From positions 44,834,581 to 44,898,580 of the forward strand of contig OX442314.1 of NCBI GenBank assembly GCA_949358305.1: a DNA stretch of 64,000 nt, written 5' to 3'. The stretch is from Strigamia acuminata (taxonomy: Eukaryota > Arthropoda > Chilopoda > Geophilomorpha > Linotaeniidae). Positions 28,131 to 37,860 of the stretch are shown piece after piece. Position 1 is the first letter of the stretch. The number at the start of each line of letters is the position of its first letter. Under the pieces are notes generated by a model. It was given only the letters and a program-made list of their open reading frames with translations. It was not told the DNA's origin and did not search any database. The translations under genes and the position numbers were made by a program.

Positions 28131-31100
28131 TTAGGAGATAATTTCTGCCGCTAATTTCGATGTTTTGACGCGTTTATTCCTTTCTTCGAAGTCGACGCAA
28201 ATACTACGGACTTCAGTTTGGAATTTAACAACGCGTGCAGAAATATCATCCAAGTCTTCTTGGGGAATGTCCTCATCAATTTCCAACTCAGAATCCAATT
28301 CCTCGTGATCCTCTGCCCCACTAGCCACACCGGAGACATCGGAAACTTCAATTTCCGGCTCTTCAGCCCGGTACCAATGGCGAAGATCCGACACATGAAT
28401 AGGTTGGGAAATCTTCCCGTCCTGGTCCATCAAGAGCACGGTATTTGGTCCCAGGAGTCGATGAATCATATAAACTCCTTCAGTCCGGTGTTGGAAACCC
28501 GAACTTATTTGTTTATCAGTTGATGACAAAACACGACTTTTGACGGTGACCCAATCCCCGGGTTTAAACGTATGGGGCCGCCGTTTTCGGTCATACCAAC
28601 GCTTATGGCGTAGATGGGCGGCATCCAAGTTCTTCCTCGCCTCTTCACGGATGCGTAATAAGTATCGATGAAGAAAACGCGATTCATCTGGCGGTAAGGG
28701 TTCTCCGTCGTCAGTGTCAGAGTCGACATCTCCTGGAAAACGTGCTTCTTGTCCTGTGACCATCATGTAAGGTGAAAATTTGAGTGAAGTCTGATAAGCC
28801 GTATTAATTGCTAAAATGAAAGAACCAATGTGCTTATCCCAACGCGTATGTTCGTCTATATACGCGAGGATGCACGTTTTAAGTGATTGGTTGAGTCTTT
28901 CTGCCAAGTTCCCCTGCGGATGGTAGGCGGAAATATATTTATTGACCATTCCCATTTCGGCGCACTGTGCCTGGAACTTGGCAGAGCGAAAGGTTGGGGC
29001 GTTATCACTTATTATAGTTTTTGGATAAGCCCATCTATAAGTGAACTTTTTAAGTTGTTTCACTGTTGTAGAAACGTCTGCCTTTTCGGTGAGTCTAACG
29101 TCCACCCAGCGACTGGCTGCATCCACCATTACGAACGCGTAGCAGTGTCCGCCAGTAGACTTCAACTTTTTCCCGAAGTAGTCGACGTAAATGGTCCGAA
29201 ATAACCGTCTCGGTTTCGCGGTCTCCATCTCGCCATACGGTAGCCTCCGCTCGACCTTCGCCCTTTGACAAGGTTCACAGACTTTAATCCAATTTGCTAC
29301 ATCTTTTTTCATCCCCGGCCAAAACACACGTGTTTTTAGACGCATTAGTGTTTTCTCGATCCCGAGATGGCCGGAGGTTGGTGGGAAATGTAAGCAATGA
29401 AAATACTTGTAACGAAGGGATTGAGGGAGGTAAATACGACGCGTAGGAGCTCGTTGACCGATCTTAGTTGGTGGAAACTTGCAGAGCAGACCACGGTGTA
29501 ACGCCATGTCCACTGCTCGTTTCTTAAGTTCTGCAGCCTCCATCTCACCTGGCGGCAGAGACCCTGAATTGAGATATAATATAAGTCCCTTAGACCATTC
29601 ATCGGCTAGTTGGGCTTCTTTAACGGCTTTCTGTGTTGGGAGAATCTCAATTGTCGGATGATCCGCCGGAAGTGAGTAGAAACTCTCGTCAGACGAGTGC
29701 TCAGAGTGGTCAAGCAACTCCACATCGATAGAGGGTGTTGGTGAGGCCAAATCTCGCCGTGGTTGCGTCCTCGGTGACAAGTCCCGTGGAATCACAGGAA
29801 TTTGAAACTCCTCGGAGTCCGTGTCTCCCGGCAGCTCCTCACTGTCCAACGACATTTCACTGGCTTCCGAGCCCGTAGAGCGATCGAAGATGATGGGAAT
29901 CTTTTTCGGCCTTCCGACTGGTCGCTTCTCCACAACCTTTTTTGGTCGCCCCCGTTTTCTCTTCTCAGGAACGTCAATTGGCAAAGAAACCGCACCTGAC
30001 TCTTCTTCCGAAGTTGGTGGAATAGGACGCGTTACGGGTAAAGATTTAGGCTGCGTCATGTCCCCGCTAGCCGGAGTCTTCCGCGGACGACCTCTTTTCC
30101 TTTTTACAGGAATGTCTTCCTGAGGCAAAGACACCGCCACAGATTCTTCGTCCGACATTGGCAGAGTAGGCTGTGCTCCCGGCAAGGGTCCCGCCTGAGT
30201 CGGCCCCTTCGCAATGGGATTTTTCCGTGGACGTCCCGGTCCTCTTTTTGGAGGGGGCTCGTCCTCGACCGGACATACATCCACTGCCGTAGCCGACAAG
30301 GCGTTCAATCTCGCCAGGAACGCACGTTTCTGTTTACGCATTGTTACCGCTCTAACGATTTTACAGTTGGGTGATTTCCAATGTGTCAACTCATCTAACT
30401 CCTCCATTTTGAGTACTGGCCAGTCGTTGAAATCATCGAAGTACGCACAGTAATATGTGTCATCCAACGCTGGACAGTCTTCGTCATCCAGCTCGATCGG
30501 CGGGTCAACCGGCGCCCGACTCAACGCATCGGCGACCCGATTCTTCGTACCACTACAGTGGAGGAATGTGAATCGGTATTCCGACAGCGAAAGAATCCAT
30601 CTCGCCAGTCGGCCCTTTGGCTCGCGCTGGGCCCAAAGCCATGTTAAAGACTTGTGATCACTCTCAAGATAGAAATCCATTAACTCGAGGTATGCTCTAA
30701 AGCGTTTAACGGCCCAGACGGCGGCCAGGCACTCAATTTCCGTCGCCGTATAGTTTTTCTCTGCACTGTTTAAGGCCCGTGATGCAAAGGCAATTGGGAC
30801 GCGTACGCCGTCATTGTTAATCTGCATCAACGCAGCCCCTAGACCAGAATAACTCGCATCGGTTTGTAAGATGTAAGGTTTACTCCAGTCCGGGAAGTTC
30901 CTGTGCAAAGTAGATAGCGACACTTGATTTTTGAGATACTCGAAAGCTGCCTGGTGCGCCGCCGTCCAGTTCCATGGCGCATTCTTACGCATAAGAACTC
31001 GAAAGACTTCACAGGTCTTGGAATATCCGGGGAAGAACGACGAGTAGTACCCGATCATACCCTTGAAGCGTTGTAACTCCTTCAAGTTAGTGGGGGCCGG

Positions 31101-33233
31101 GTACTTGCTGATCGCGTCGGTCTTCTTTGGGTTAGGACGAATAAGTCCCTCCTCGACAATATGTCCGAGCACCTCAAGACTTGTCTTGCACAACTCCGTT
31201 TTTCCTGCGTTCATTGTAAACCCCGCTTGGTCGAGCAAAGTGAGCACTTTTTGCAAGTGGGTCACATGCTCTTCGAAGGTCTTACTAAACACGATTATGT
31301 CGTCGATGTACACAAAGACAAACTTGTAGAGATGCTCAGCTAGAGTCAAATTCATGGCCCTTTGTAAGGTGGCAGGGCCATTGATCGGACCGAAGGGCAT
31401 ACGCGTATACTCAAAGAGTCCCCTGTGGGTGATAAATGCGAGATATCGTTCATCTCCAGGTCGGACTCCTATTTGGTGGAACGCTTCCCTTCCGTCGATG
31501 ATGGAAAACCATTTTGCCCCACCCAGATATGCAAAGATGTTGTCGATATCTGGGAGGGGGTAAACATCAGGCAAAGTTTGAGAGTTGATCGGCCTAAAAT
31601 CCATTGCGCAGCGCCAGCGTCCGTCCTTTTTGGGGACAACTACGGGCGCCACGGCGCAGTCGCTTTTGGAGCGCTTGATTACTCCTTGCGCCAACTTTTG
31701 GTCGATATAGGCATCGATTATTTCCCTTTTTGCCGGATTCACCGGACGTACCGGGACATGAATAGGTCGGAAATCAGGCTTCAGATTCACTTCAAACTGT
31801 GTGTTATTACAGAGCCCCAATTCCTCACGAAAGATGTGAGCAACTGGTTTCAACGCATCCATTAAGTGGTTAATGCGTTTCGGCTCCAACTGATTACACA
31901 GCTGATCATACACCCAAGCGAGGTTGGTAGGATCTCTGTTTGGGATGTATTGGACGAAATTAACATCATGCTGTCTTGGAGTACCTTCCGTCTTTTGACA
32001 AGCAGAAGAGATCTCCGCGTTGCCGACGACATTTCTCTCTCCACTCGGAGAATCTGCAGTCTCAACCAACGTTCGTTTAGCCACCGCTTTAACTCTTGCT
32101 TTACGCAACTTAATGGCTCGACGCATCTGACTCAAACACATGGCCTTTCTCCCAAGTTTACGCGTAACTCGCACGATGTTCCTTCGTGCGGTTTTTTCAC
32201 GTCTCTTAGGTGACCATATGAAGGTCCATTTTTGAGCGTCCTGCCCTCTTCGAGCAACAACCACTTTGACAATACAAGGATTGTCCTCATGTGGGGGCTC
32301 GAATAACTCCACTTCGAAATTACGCTTATTTAGCAAGACACAGTTAGCCTCACTAATTGGTGGTTTTGTAGCAACCACAGACTTCTCCTCTGCCTTCTCC
32401 TCCTTTGCAGGAATCTCGGGGGTCAGTTCCCGCTCCTTTTGGCCGACAAGCTTGACGGGCACCGCCGTTTCCTCTGGCTTGGGGACCAGCGGATTTCGCA
32501 AAGCCGGAAGGTTGTAAAGAGGGGGCCCCTTAACCGCAATTCCCTCCGGGAGGGAAGGTTGTTCCTTTGTTAAAGGGAATAAGATCACTGGATCAGATGC
32601 CCTAGCTTGCTCTTCTGTGAGGAAGGGATGCCTCGTGCCATCCCCTAAGAGGAACCAGTATTCATTGGCGTGGTCGGTACACAGACCAACTGCCTTACAG
32701 AAATCTAGCCCCAAGAGGAGCTCTTGAGACCCCTCCTCTATGATGAGGCAAGTAAAGCAAACTACCGCCGTAGGAGCACGGACGGCTAGTTGTGCACAGC
32801 CAACCACTTTGGTAATATGATTGTCGGCTGTCCGGATGGTTTCGTCCAGTTTCACCATTTCTATGCCTATCTCTTTTGCGAGTTTTTCATACAATGCCAT
32901 GGTCATTATGCACGTCTGTGCACCGCTGTCCATCATTGCAATGAACTCGATATTGATCCAGGCGATTTTAACAAAGGCCGCGTCTCGCCGACAACGGTCC
33001 TTCAACCCGATTATCAATTTCGGCTCTTTGGAAGCCAAAAATTCGGGTGGTGACAACATTATGAAATTTGTCATTTTCGGCTTAGCAGCCGCTAGAGCGG
33101 TGGTACTGGTCCTCTGCAACGCAGGGGGTACCATCCAACCGCTTATGCTATCTAAAGCTTCCAACGTCCGACTTATTTGGGTTTCGGGTCCGCTGCCTTT
33201 CCGTTGGATGGTTTGGACAGTGGACCCTGGTCG
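28131..33233 (-). CDS. pol: E3 Pol polyprotein with AT-hook insertion
   Basis: Entered by -1 frameshift at 33233-33239; about 1700 residues, larger than usual for Gypsy Pol. Counting from the TTG at 33164: protease MMDSGAQTC (Asp ~79), RT YIDD (~619), RNase H QTDAS..ESDHKSLTWL, then an inserted Pro/Ser/Glu-rich segment with four AT-hooks (GRP cores within KRGPGRPRKN, KRKRGRPRKT, KRKRGRPKKV and KRPVGRPKKI, residues ~970-1086). Integrase follows with an HHCC finger (~1255-1300), D ~1328 (YVDYFG), D ~1387 (ISDNAP) and E ~1422 (LAERLN). All catalytic residues are present. AT-hooks bind the minor groove of AT-rich DNA; here they could help target integration (inference). Confidence 0.94.
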   Translation of the reverse strand, partial: RPGSTVQTIQRKGSGPETQISRTLEALDSISGWMVPPALQRTSTTALAAAKPKMTNFIMLSPPEFLASKEPKLIIGLKDRCRRDAAFVKIAWINIEFIAMMDSGAQTCIMTMALYEKLAKEIGIEMVKLDETIRTADNHITKVVGCAQLAVRAPTAVVCFTCLIIEEGSQELLLGLDFCKAVGLCTDHANEYWFLLGDGTRHPFLTEEQARASDPVILFPLTKEQPSLPEGIAVKGPPLYNLPALRNPLVPKPEETAVPVKLVGQKERELTPEIPAKEEKAEEKSVVATKPPISEANCVLLNKRNFEVELFEPPHEDNPCIVKVVVARRGQDAQKWTFIWSPKRREKTARRNIVRVTRKLGRKAMCLSQMRRAIKLRKARVKAVAKRTLVETADSPSGERNVVGNAEISSACQKTEGTPRQHDVNFVQYIPNRDPTNLAWVYDQLCNQLEPKRINHLMDALKPVAHIFREELGLCNNTQFEVNLKPDFRPIHVPVRPVNPAKREIIDAYIDQKLAQGVIKRSKSDCAVAPVVVPKKDGRWRCAMDFRPINSQTLPDVYPLPDIDNIFAYLGGAKWFSIIDGREAFHQIGVRPGDERYLAFITHRGLFEYTRMPFGPINGPATLQRAMNLTLAEHLYKFVFVYIDDIIVFSKTFEEHVTHLQKVLTLLDQAGFTMNAGKTELCKTSLEVLGHIVEEGLIRPNPKKTDAISKYPAPTNLKELQRFKGMIGYYSSFFPGYSKTCEVFRVLMRKNAPWNWTAAHQAAFEYLKNQVSLSTLHRNFPDWSKPYILQTDASYSGLGAALMQINNDGVRVPIAFASRALNSAEKNYTATEIECLAAVWAVKRFRAYLELMDFYLESDHKSLTWLWAQREPKGRLARWILSLSEYRFTFLHCSGTKNRVADALSRAPVDPPIELDDEDCPALDDTYYCAYFDDFNDWPVLKMEELDELTHWKSPNCKIVRAVTMRKQKRAFLARLNALSATAVDVCPVEDEPPPKRGPGRPRKNPIAKGPTQAGPLPGAQPTLPMSDEESVAVSLPQEDIPVKRKRGRPRKTPASGDMTQPKSLPVTRPIPPTSEEESGAVSLPIDVPEKRKRGRPKKVVEKRPVGRPKKIPIIFDRSTGSEASEMSLDSEELPGDTDSEEFQIPVIPRDLSPRTQPRRDLASPTPSIDVELLDHSEHSSDESFYSLPADHPTIEILPTQKAVKEAQLADEWSKGLILYLNSGSLPPGEMEAAELKKRAVDMALHRGLLCKFPPTKIGQRAPTRRIYLPQSLRYKYFHCLHFPPTSGHLGIEKTLMRLKTRVFWPGMKKDVANWIKVCEPCQRAKVERRLPYGEMETAKPRRLFRTIYVDYFGKKLKSTGGHCYAFVMVDAASRWVDVRLTEKADVSTTVKQLKKFTYRWAYPKTIISDNAPTFRSAKFQAQCAEMGMVNKYISAYHPQGNLAERLNQSLKTCILAYIDEHTRWDKHIGSFILAINTAYQTSLKFSPYMMVTGQEARFPGDVDSDTDDGEPLPPDESRFLHRYLLRIREEARKNLDAAHLRHKRWYDRKRRPHTFKPGDWVTVKSRVLSSTDKQISSGFQHRTEGVYMIHRLLGPNTVLLMDQDGKISQPIHVSDLRHWYRAEEPEIEVSDVSGVASGAEDHEELDSELEIDEDIPQEDLDDISARVVKFQTEVRSICVDFEERNKRVKTSKLAAEIIS
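29905..30250 (-). other. Four AT-hooks between RNase H and integrase of E3
   Basis: Four R/G-G-R-P cores flanked by Lys/Arg lie in about 115 residues, separated by acidic and Ser-rich linkers. The same position in E1 and E2 pol has no such insertion. Confidence 0.85.
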
Positions 33234-35284
33234 TTTCCCGGAAACTGCCAGGGCTTAAAGCAGTGGGGACATAATGCGATGCGTTTTTCAATATCACGCA
33301 TGTACCATCTGTCCTTCCGATTGCGCACCCACTCAGCTCCGGGTGGCAACGGTGTCGTTGGAGGATTAGCCGTATTAGCGAAAGTATGGGCAGAATGTCC
33401 ACATTGTGCCGCCCCCACAGCCGGAGTAGGCTTATTCTCCGAGACTTTTACAGACGCGTTTATTTGCGGCTCTGGCACTCTCGAAGGTGCAACACTAACA
33501 ACGGACTGCCCAGCAACACTCTGCAGGTCCTCACTCGTAGCCCCAAACATTTCAGCCAACGCAACCAATTTCCGTTTATCAAACTGGAAGCGACCGGGCG
33601 GAGGCTTTTCTGCCGCCTTTGTTTTGGCAGGCTCTACCACCTTTTTGGTTGCCTTAACAGCTTGCTTATCCTTGTCCTTGGATTGAGGTCGAGGCACCGG
33701 ACCTCTTCTCACTCCGCGCTCATCGAACTTATACTGCTGAAGAGAACGCAACGCCAATTCGCTGTCAGCCTCCTGCCCCATCTCTATGGCCTGCGACATG
33801 AAGCGGACTCCGTACCGAGTCATTGCATCCGTTATCTGCGGTTGAAGGCGATGTTTCGCCATATTCCATTGTTGCCTATCCCCCCGAATACCTATCATTT
33901 CGAGGTAACGACTGATCTCACACAGAAATTCGGCCGTATCATCCCCTACTTCCTGCCAGGCATCCGTCAGGAGGACCGTTGCTTCGGCCTCCTTGAGGGA
34001 ATAACGTTTCCGGAAACGCATAACAAATTCATCCCATGTTTTTGGTTTATGGCGTAAGTGCAAGTACCAATTTAAGGGCTTTCCACACAGCGCCAAAGGA
34101 ATGAACAAGTCAATATACGCTTCATCCGGAATGCGCGTCATGATATAGTGGGCGCGCAATTTCGCTAGGAATCTTTCGACCGCATTATAGGATTGGTCAT
34201 CCTCATCAAATATCGGCACATGTTCCGACCTCACATGCGACAAGTCATATTGATCATATCGCGTCTGCGGCCGCTGCCGGGGCGTCGGCGTTACCGCTGC
34301 GGCTTGGGCGTCTCGCGCCCGTTGCAAACGCGTATTTACCGAATCCCCGCGCGCAGCTGCTGCGCGATCAACACTTGCTGTATCCGGCAAGCTAACAGCT
34401 GTCGACTTTGAGCGTATAATACTCCTCATCACCTCACTGTTACATTGTGAGGGCGTACCCATTCGAGACCCCGCGCGAGCGGTCACGTCCGATGGTCTCT
34501 CATTTGAAGGTAAACGAGGATTTACATCCCCTTGTAACCTTCCTACTACTGCAATTCCGTGCCTGTTCAACTCGCTAGGCGTCAGAATGCGTGAAGACTG
34601 AACACTTCCCCCAGGTTCCCTCTGACCGTCAGAACGAGGTCCATCACCAGGCAAAGGGTTATGAGGTCTTTGCTGAGCTGGTGGAATTACCTCCTCCTCG
34701 GGCTGTACAGCTAATGCCACGATTTCGGCCCTAACCACTTGTCTCACCCCCACAAGAGTCTCATCTCTATAATTTTCCAGTCGGTAGTCAACATGCTGAC
34801 CGAACTGGTTTAATGCTCGGACCATACGCTCATTCATGGCCAATTCCGCATTTTGCAAATACGGTAGCCATTCTGGAGGCTGTTGACCAGCCTCTCCTTC
34901 CTCTTCCTCGACGTTATCCTCAGGACTACTCCTTTGTTGAGGTGGCGCCGAAGGATTTGGTTGCACGGGCGTTAAAAGATCCGAAGCAGACACATCGACA
35001 CGAGACTCACGCGTAGACGGAGTAGTGTCCGGGCAGTAGGTACTATCCGTTGAAGTGGATTTGTCTTCTACCTTTACTCGTGTGACATCCCCGTGTGGTC
35101 GCAAGAGGTACGGCGGCCCACCGCCCCTTGCCACGGGCAAGCCATACTCTGAGCGGGTTCTCGGAGAACGCGCATCGAGGGGACGCCGTGGAGTTTCATC
35201 ACACAAGCGCTCCCCGACTCTACGCATCCAGCTAGGCCACACACTCTTGGAGTTATCCTCTTTAGGATGCCCTCCCTCTGCCAT
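33173..35284 (-). CDS. gag: E3 Gag (703 aa)
   Basis: ATG at 35284, about 135 bp after the primer site. The N-terminal half is Pro/Arg/Ser-rich and low in order. The capsid-type region (about residues 350-500) contains NWYLHLRHKPKTWDEFVMRF and a following RKRYSLKEAEA segment, typical of Ty3/Gypsy gag. There is no full CCHC knuckle: only CPHC near the C-terminus and a loose CGHSAH. RNA binding may rest on the basic KDKDKQAVKATKK stretch (inference). It ends at TAA 33173-33175, about 60 nt beyond the slippery site. Confidence 0.88.
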   Translation of the reverse strand: MAEGGHPKEDNSKSVWPSWMRRVGERLCDETPRRPLDARSPRTRSEYGLPVARGGGPPYLLRPHGDVTRVKVEDKSTSTDSTYCPDTTPSTRESRVDVSASDLLTPVQPNPSAPPQQRSSPEDNVEEEEGEAGQQPPEWLPYLQNAELAMNERMVRALNQFGQHVDYRLENYRDETLVGVRQVVRAEIVALAVQPEEEVIPPAQQRPHNPLPGDGPRSDGQREPGGSVQSSRILTPSELNRHGIAVVGRLQGDVNPRLPSNERPSDVTARAGSRMGTPSQCNSEVMRSIIRSKSTAVSLPDTASVDRAAAARGDSVNTRLQRARDAQAAAVTPTPRQRPQTRYDQYDLSHVRSEHVPIFDEDDQSYNAVERFLAKLRAHYIMTRIPDEAYIDLFIPLALCGKPLNWYLHLRHKPKTWDEFVMRFRKRYSLKEAEATVLLTDAWQEVGDDTAEFLCEISRYLEMIGIRGDRQQWNMAKHRLQPQITDAMTRYGVRFMSQAIEMGQEADSELALRSLQQYKFDERGVRRGPVPRPQSKDKDKQAVKATKKVVEPAKTKAAEKPPPGRFQFDKRKLVALAEMFGATSEDLQSVAGQSVVSVAPSRVPEPQINASVKVSENKPTPAVGAAQCGHSAHTFANTANPPTTPLPPGAEWVRNRKDRWYMRDIEKRIALCPHCFKPWQFPGNDQGPLSKPSNGKAADPKPK
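33186..33239 (-). promoter_or_regulatory. E3 gag-pol -1 ribosomal frameshift signal
   Basis: The gag frame reads CCG GGA AAC GAC, giving heptamer G GGA AAC (33233-33239), the site used by Mason-Pfizer monkey virus. After a 5-nt spacer, GGGTCC (33222-33227) can pair with GGACCC (33186-33191). The -1 frame is open only from about 33254, so the slip must fall in this short overlap. Confidence 0.8.
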
Positions 35285-35420
35285 TGCGTCAACTCAAGCA
35301 ATTTCGCAGCAAAACTCAAATGGATGATCCACTCTAAAAAAGGCGAGTAACGATACCACTCGACCTTTGTTTTCCGAATAATGATTACTAGCCCACTGGA
35401 AACAGTTTATACGGCTAGCA

Positions 35421-35459
35421 ATCTAAAGGTCCCTGGTTCAATCCCGGGTTTCGGCACCA
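35421..35459 (-). other. E3 primer binding site: 39-nt match to tRNA-Phe 3' part
   Basis: On the plus strand 35421-35459 reads as tRNA-Phe from A38 through the 3' CCA, including variable loop, T-arm (GGTTCAATCC) and acceptor strand (TTTCGGCACCA). A usual primer site is 18 nt. The match stops between tRNA positions 38 and 37; the preceding bases differ. It sits two bases inside the LTR. Confidence 0.85.
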
Positions 35460-35461
35460 AG

Positions 35462-36592
35462 TGTGATGGATCGCGAGTCTAGGTGGTTTAGAAGCGTTTG
35501 AAAGACGCCGCGAAACAGTAAATTCACACACCCTGGTAGTTTCGTACCTGCCGTAAATCGAATGTGCGCAGGAAGTGGCAGCTAACACACTCTCAGATAC
35601 TGTGCACCACACTAATATTTATTTGTGGCCGGGTATCCCGAGCTGTAAAACTCGGGGACAGAATGTCCGGTAGTCGCGTCTGAACCAAAACCCAACGCGT
35701 GACCCGCCAACAATCGTGTTTTCACACGAAGGCAAACGAATGCACGTCTCGTAGTGGCTCATAGGCAACCCCAAACTGTCGAGTTTGAACGAGGATGGGC
35801 AATTTACTCGTGCTTACACAACGCACGGGCCCTAAACCTAACTCTAAACCTGACTTAATGCTTAATTAAAGCTAAAGCCCAAATGGCAGGCGGCTAAACT
35901 AAGCTAAATGCACGCGCACGCGAAATAAACGGCACAAACTTCGAACTTATGGCCAACAAATCCTGTTTGGCCTTGGATAACGCGTCACGGCGATAAAACA
36001 TGAACAAAAAGGAGCAGGAAAACAAATGGTGAACGAGTGGTGTAAAACCGTGAGTTAACACGCGAAATGAAATGAAAGCCTGAAACCGTGTTGCAGAATT
36101 CCAGGGCGAATGCAAAGCTACGAGTGAGCTTCGGAGTTAAACCTCAGCCATGAGCACTGGCTCCAAAGGAGCACCTACGCGTTCGGGATACTGAGATCAA
36201 CTGAAGCAAAAGAGGAAAAATAGGGTGAGAGGTAAACTTGGACTCAACCAAGCTTGACCAATCACGGAAGAGTCAAGAGCCACTCAGTACAGTCGGTGCA
36301 TACTAAGTGTATGACTAACGCCGACGCGTACTGACCAGAATAGATATGCAAATAGACTTGCATCGAAATCATAAACTAAAGAAGAAAAACTAGGAATAGA
36401 TAAGAGAAAAGTGAGAGAATGAAGAGAAAGTTAGGAGAAAGTAAGAGATAAGATAGAAGGAAAATGAGGAAAACTCACGAATCAAACATAAACAAAACAA
36501 CAAAGGTAGGAGAATCACAAATTAGGTTTAATAGGAACAAACACGGGTTAACAATGCGTAAACTATACGCGTAGGAAACACGGGCCGTGACA
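35462..36592 (-). repeat. 5' LTR of E3
   Basis: 1131 bp, TG..CA, partner of 23494-24624. Confidence 0.96.
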
Positions 36593-36994
36593 AGCTTTAT
36601 TTAGACTTTTTTAGTGAAATCCTATCTGAAAATAAGCAGATTAATTTTTGATAATCATTCTAATAAAAATGAAATGGTTATTGACAAAACTATAACAAGT
36701 TCTCTTTGAGGCCACAGATTAGTAGGGTAGTCTATTAATCTGTGTTAGAGGCTTTATACTAAATTGTGTCAGTCTTAAAGCGAGAAATTTTACAAGGTTT
36801 TACAAGCTGTCCCTGCACTGTTCACTGCCCTGCACAGCACAAATCTCCAATTGTCGCTTCTCGTATTGCATGTGCGCCTGCTGCGGTCCCTTGCAACCGA
36901 TTGGATCTCTGGGCTCCGGATATGATCTTCCGGAAGTGGCTTGGGATACCGTAGTGGCCCACGAGTTGTTCTTGCAACCAGCGAGGTAAACAGT
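36593..36994. repeat. Host spacer between E3 and E2 (unit 2 continues)
   Basis: 36593-36775 continues the duplicated block (compare 20685-20855). The rest, to the CAGT target duplication of E2 at 36991-36994, holds no supported gene. Confidence 0.7.
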
Positions 36995-37815
36995 TGTCGC
37001 GTCCTACCTGGTGATAGGTTTAAATAGCGCTAACGTGTAATACTTTACCTGTGATCAATTATGCAAATACCCAAATGAATACCAAATGTATTTAAATGAA
37101 CAAGTAATTTATTCAGTAGGCTTGAAGGCCTTAAAATACACTTAGTAATAATTCTAGAGTCGACGTGGTCAGCGTCGAACAAAGGATTTCTCAAGATGGC
37201 GTCGTCGGTTCCGCGTGGTCGACGGAACAAAGGCGGCGTCTCGAGTTGTCGTTAATTCGTCACGGATTCGTCTTCACGGACGCGGTGGAATGCTCTTTCG
37301 AGTCTTCTATCCGTGCCTGTTGTCTAGGGTTTGGTTTAGCGTCGCAGAGGCCTCGTCTAGGAACTTTGGGGTTCCCTACAAAGCACTCGGACACTTACTT
37401 CGGCGAATAATCGTCTGGGCGATTATTCTGGGTGATTTCACGAGGGCTACTCTCGTGCTTTCGCAGGAATAGCTCGCAAGTGACTTCGTGAGAGTTACAG
37501 TTTGCACTTTACTCAGCGATCCTCGATCAATCCTAACTTGTAGTTGAAGTTGGCCTGACGGTGAGGTAGTTGCTGTGTTCTTGGTGTCGTTTGTGTAAGT
37601 TCTAACTTTAGGCGGGAAACACAGCCTTTTATGCAGTGGGGTGAAGGGCCGGCGATCAACCAATGGGGGCTGACCACCAGCCGCTTCCTCCCCTCGGGGC
37701 ACACACCTGCCATGGGCAGGCGGAGCCAACTCGGGGGGGAACGACTCTTCAATCATAGTGACTCAGAGGACAAGTATCCGCCCTGGGGGGACACTTATCC
37801 AACTGGGTCACCACA
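36995..37815 (-). repeat. 3' LTR of E2
   Basis: 821 bp, TG..CA, partner of 49031-49851. Includes the hairpin GAATAATCG..CGATTATTC near 37404-37427. Confidence 0.96.
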
Positions 37816-37830
37816 CGTCCCTCCTCCAGC
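37816..37830 (-). other. Polypurine tract of E2
   Basis: The minus strand reads GCTGGAGGAGGGACG directly before the 3' LTR. Confidence 0.7.
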
Positions 37831-37860
37831 TTCGATCTCGGATCGGAGCGATCTCAAATT

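Larger units (their letters stand above)
23494..36592 (-). mobile_element. Complete Gypsy-type LTR retrotransposon E3 (13.1 kb)
   Basis: Two 1131-bp LTRs, target duplication AGCT (23490-23493 and 36593-36596), a tRNA-Phe primer site of unusual length, gag 35284-33173, pol to 28131 in the -1 frame, and ORF3 26823-25225. All frames are open. The LTRs differ at two places I could find. It lies in a copy of a duplicated host sequence whose partner at 20435-20855 lacks the insertion, which confirms the boundaries. Confidence 0.96.

Noticed and set aside
35421-35459. Possible tRNA gene (tRNA-Phe 3' half)
   Set aside because: Only positions 38-76 with encoded CCA are present, no 5' half, and it lies exactly at the primer position of E3. 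It is a primer site, not a gene.
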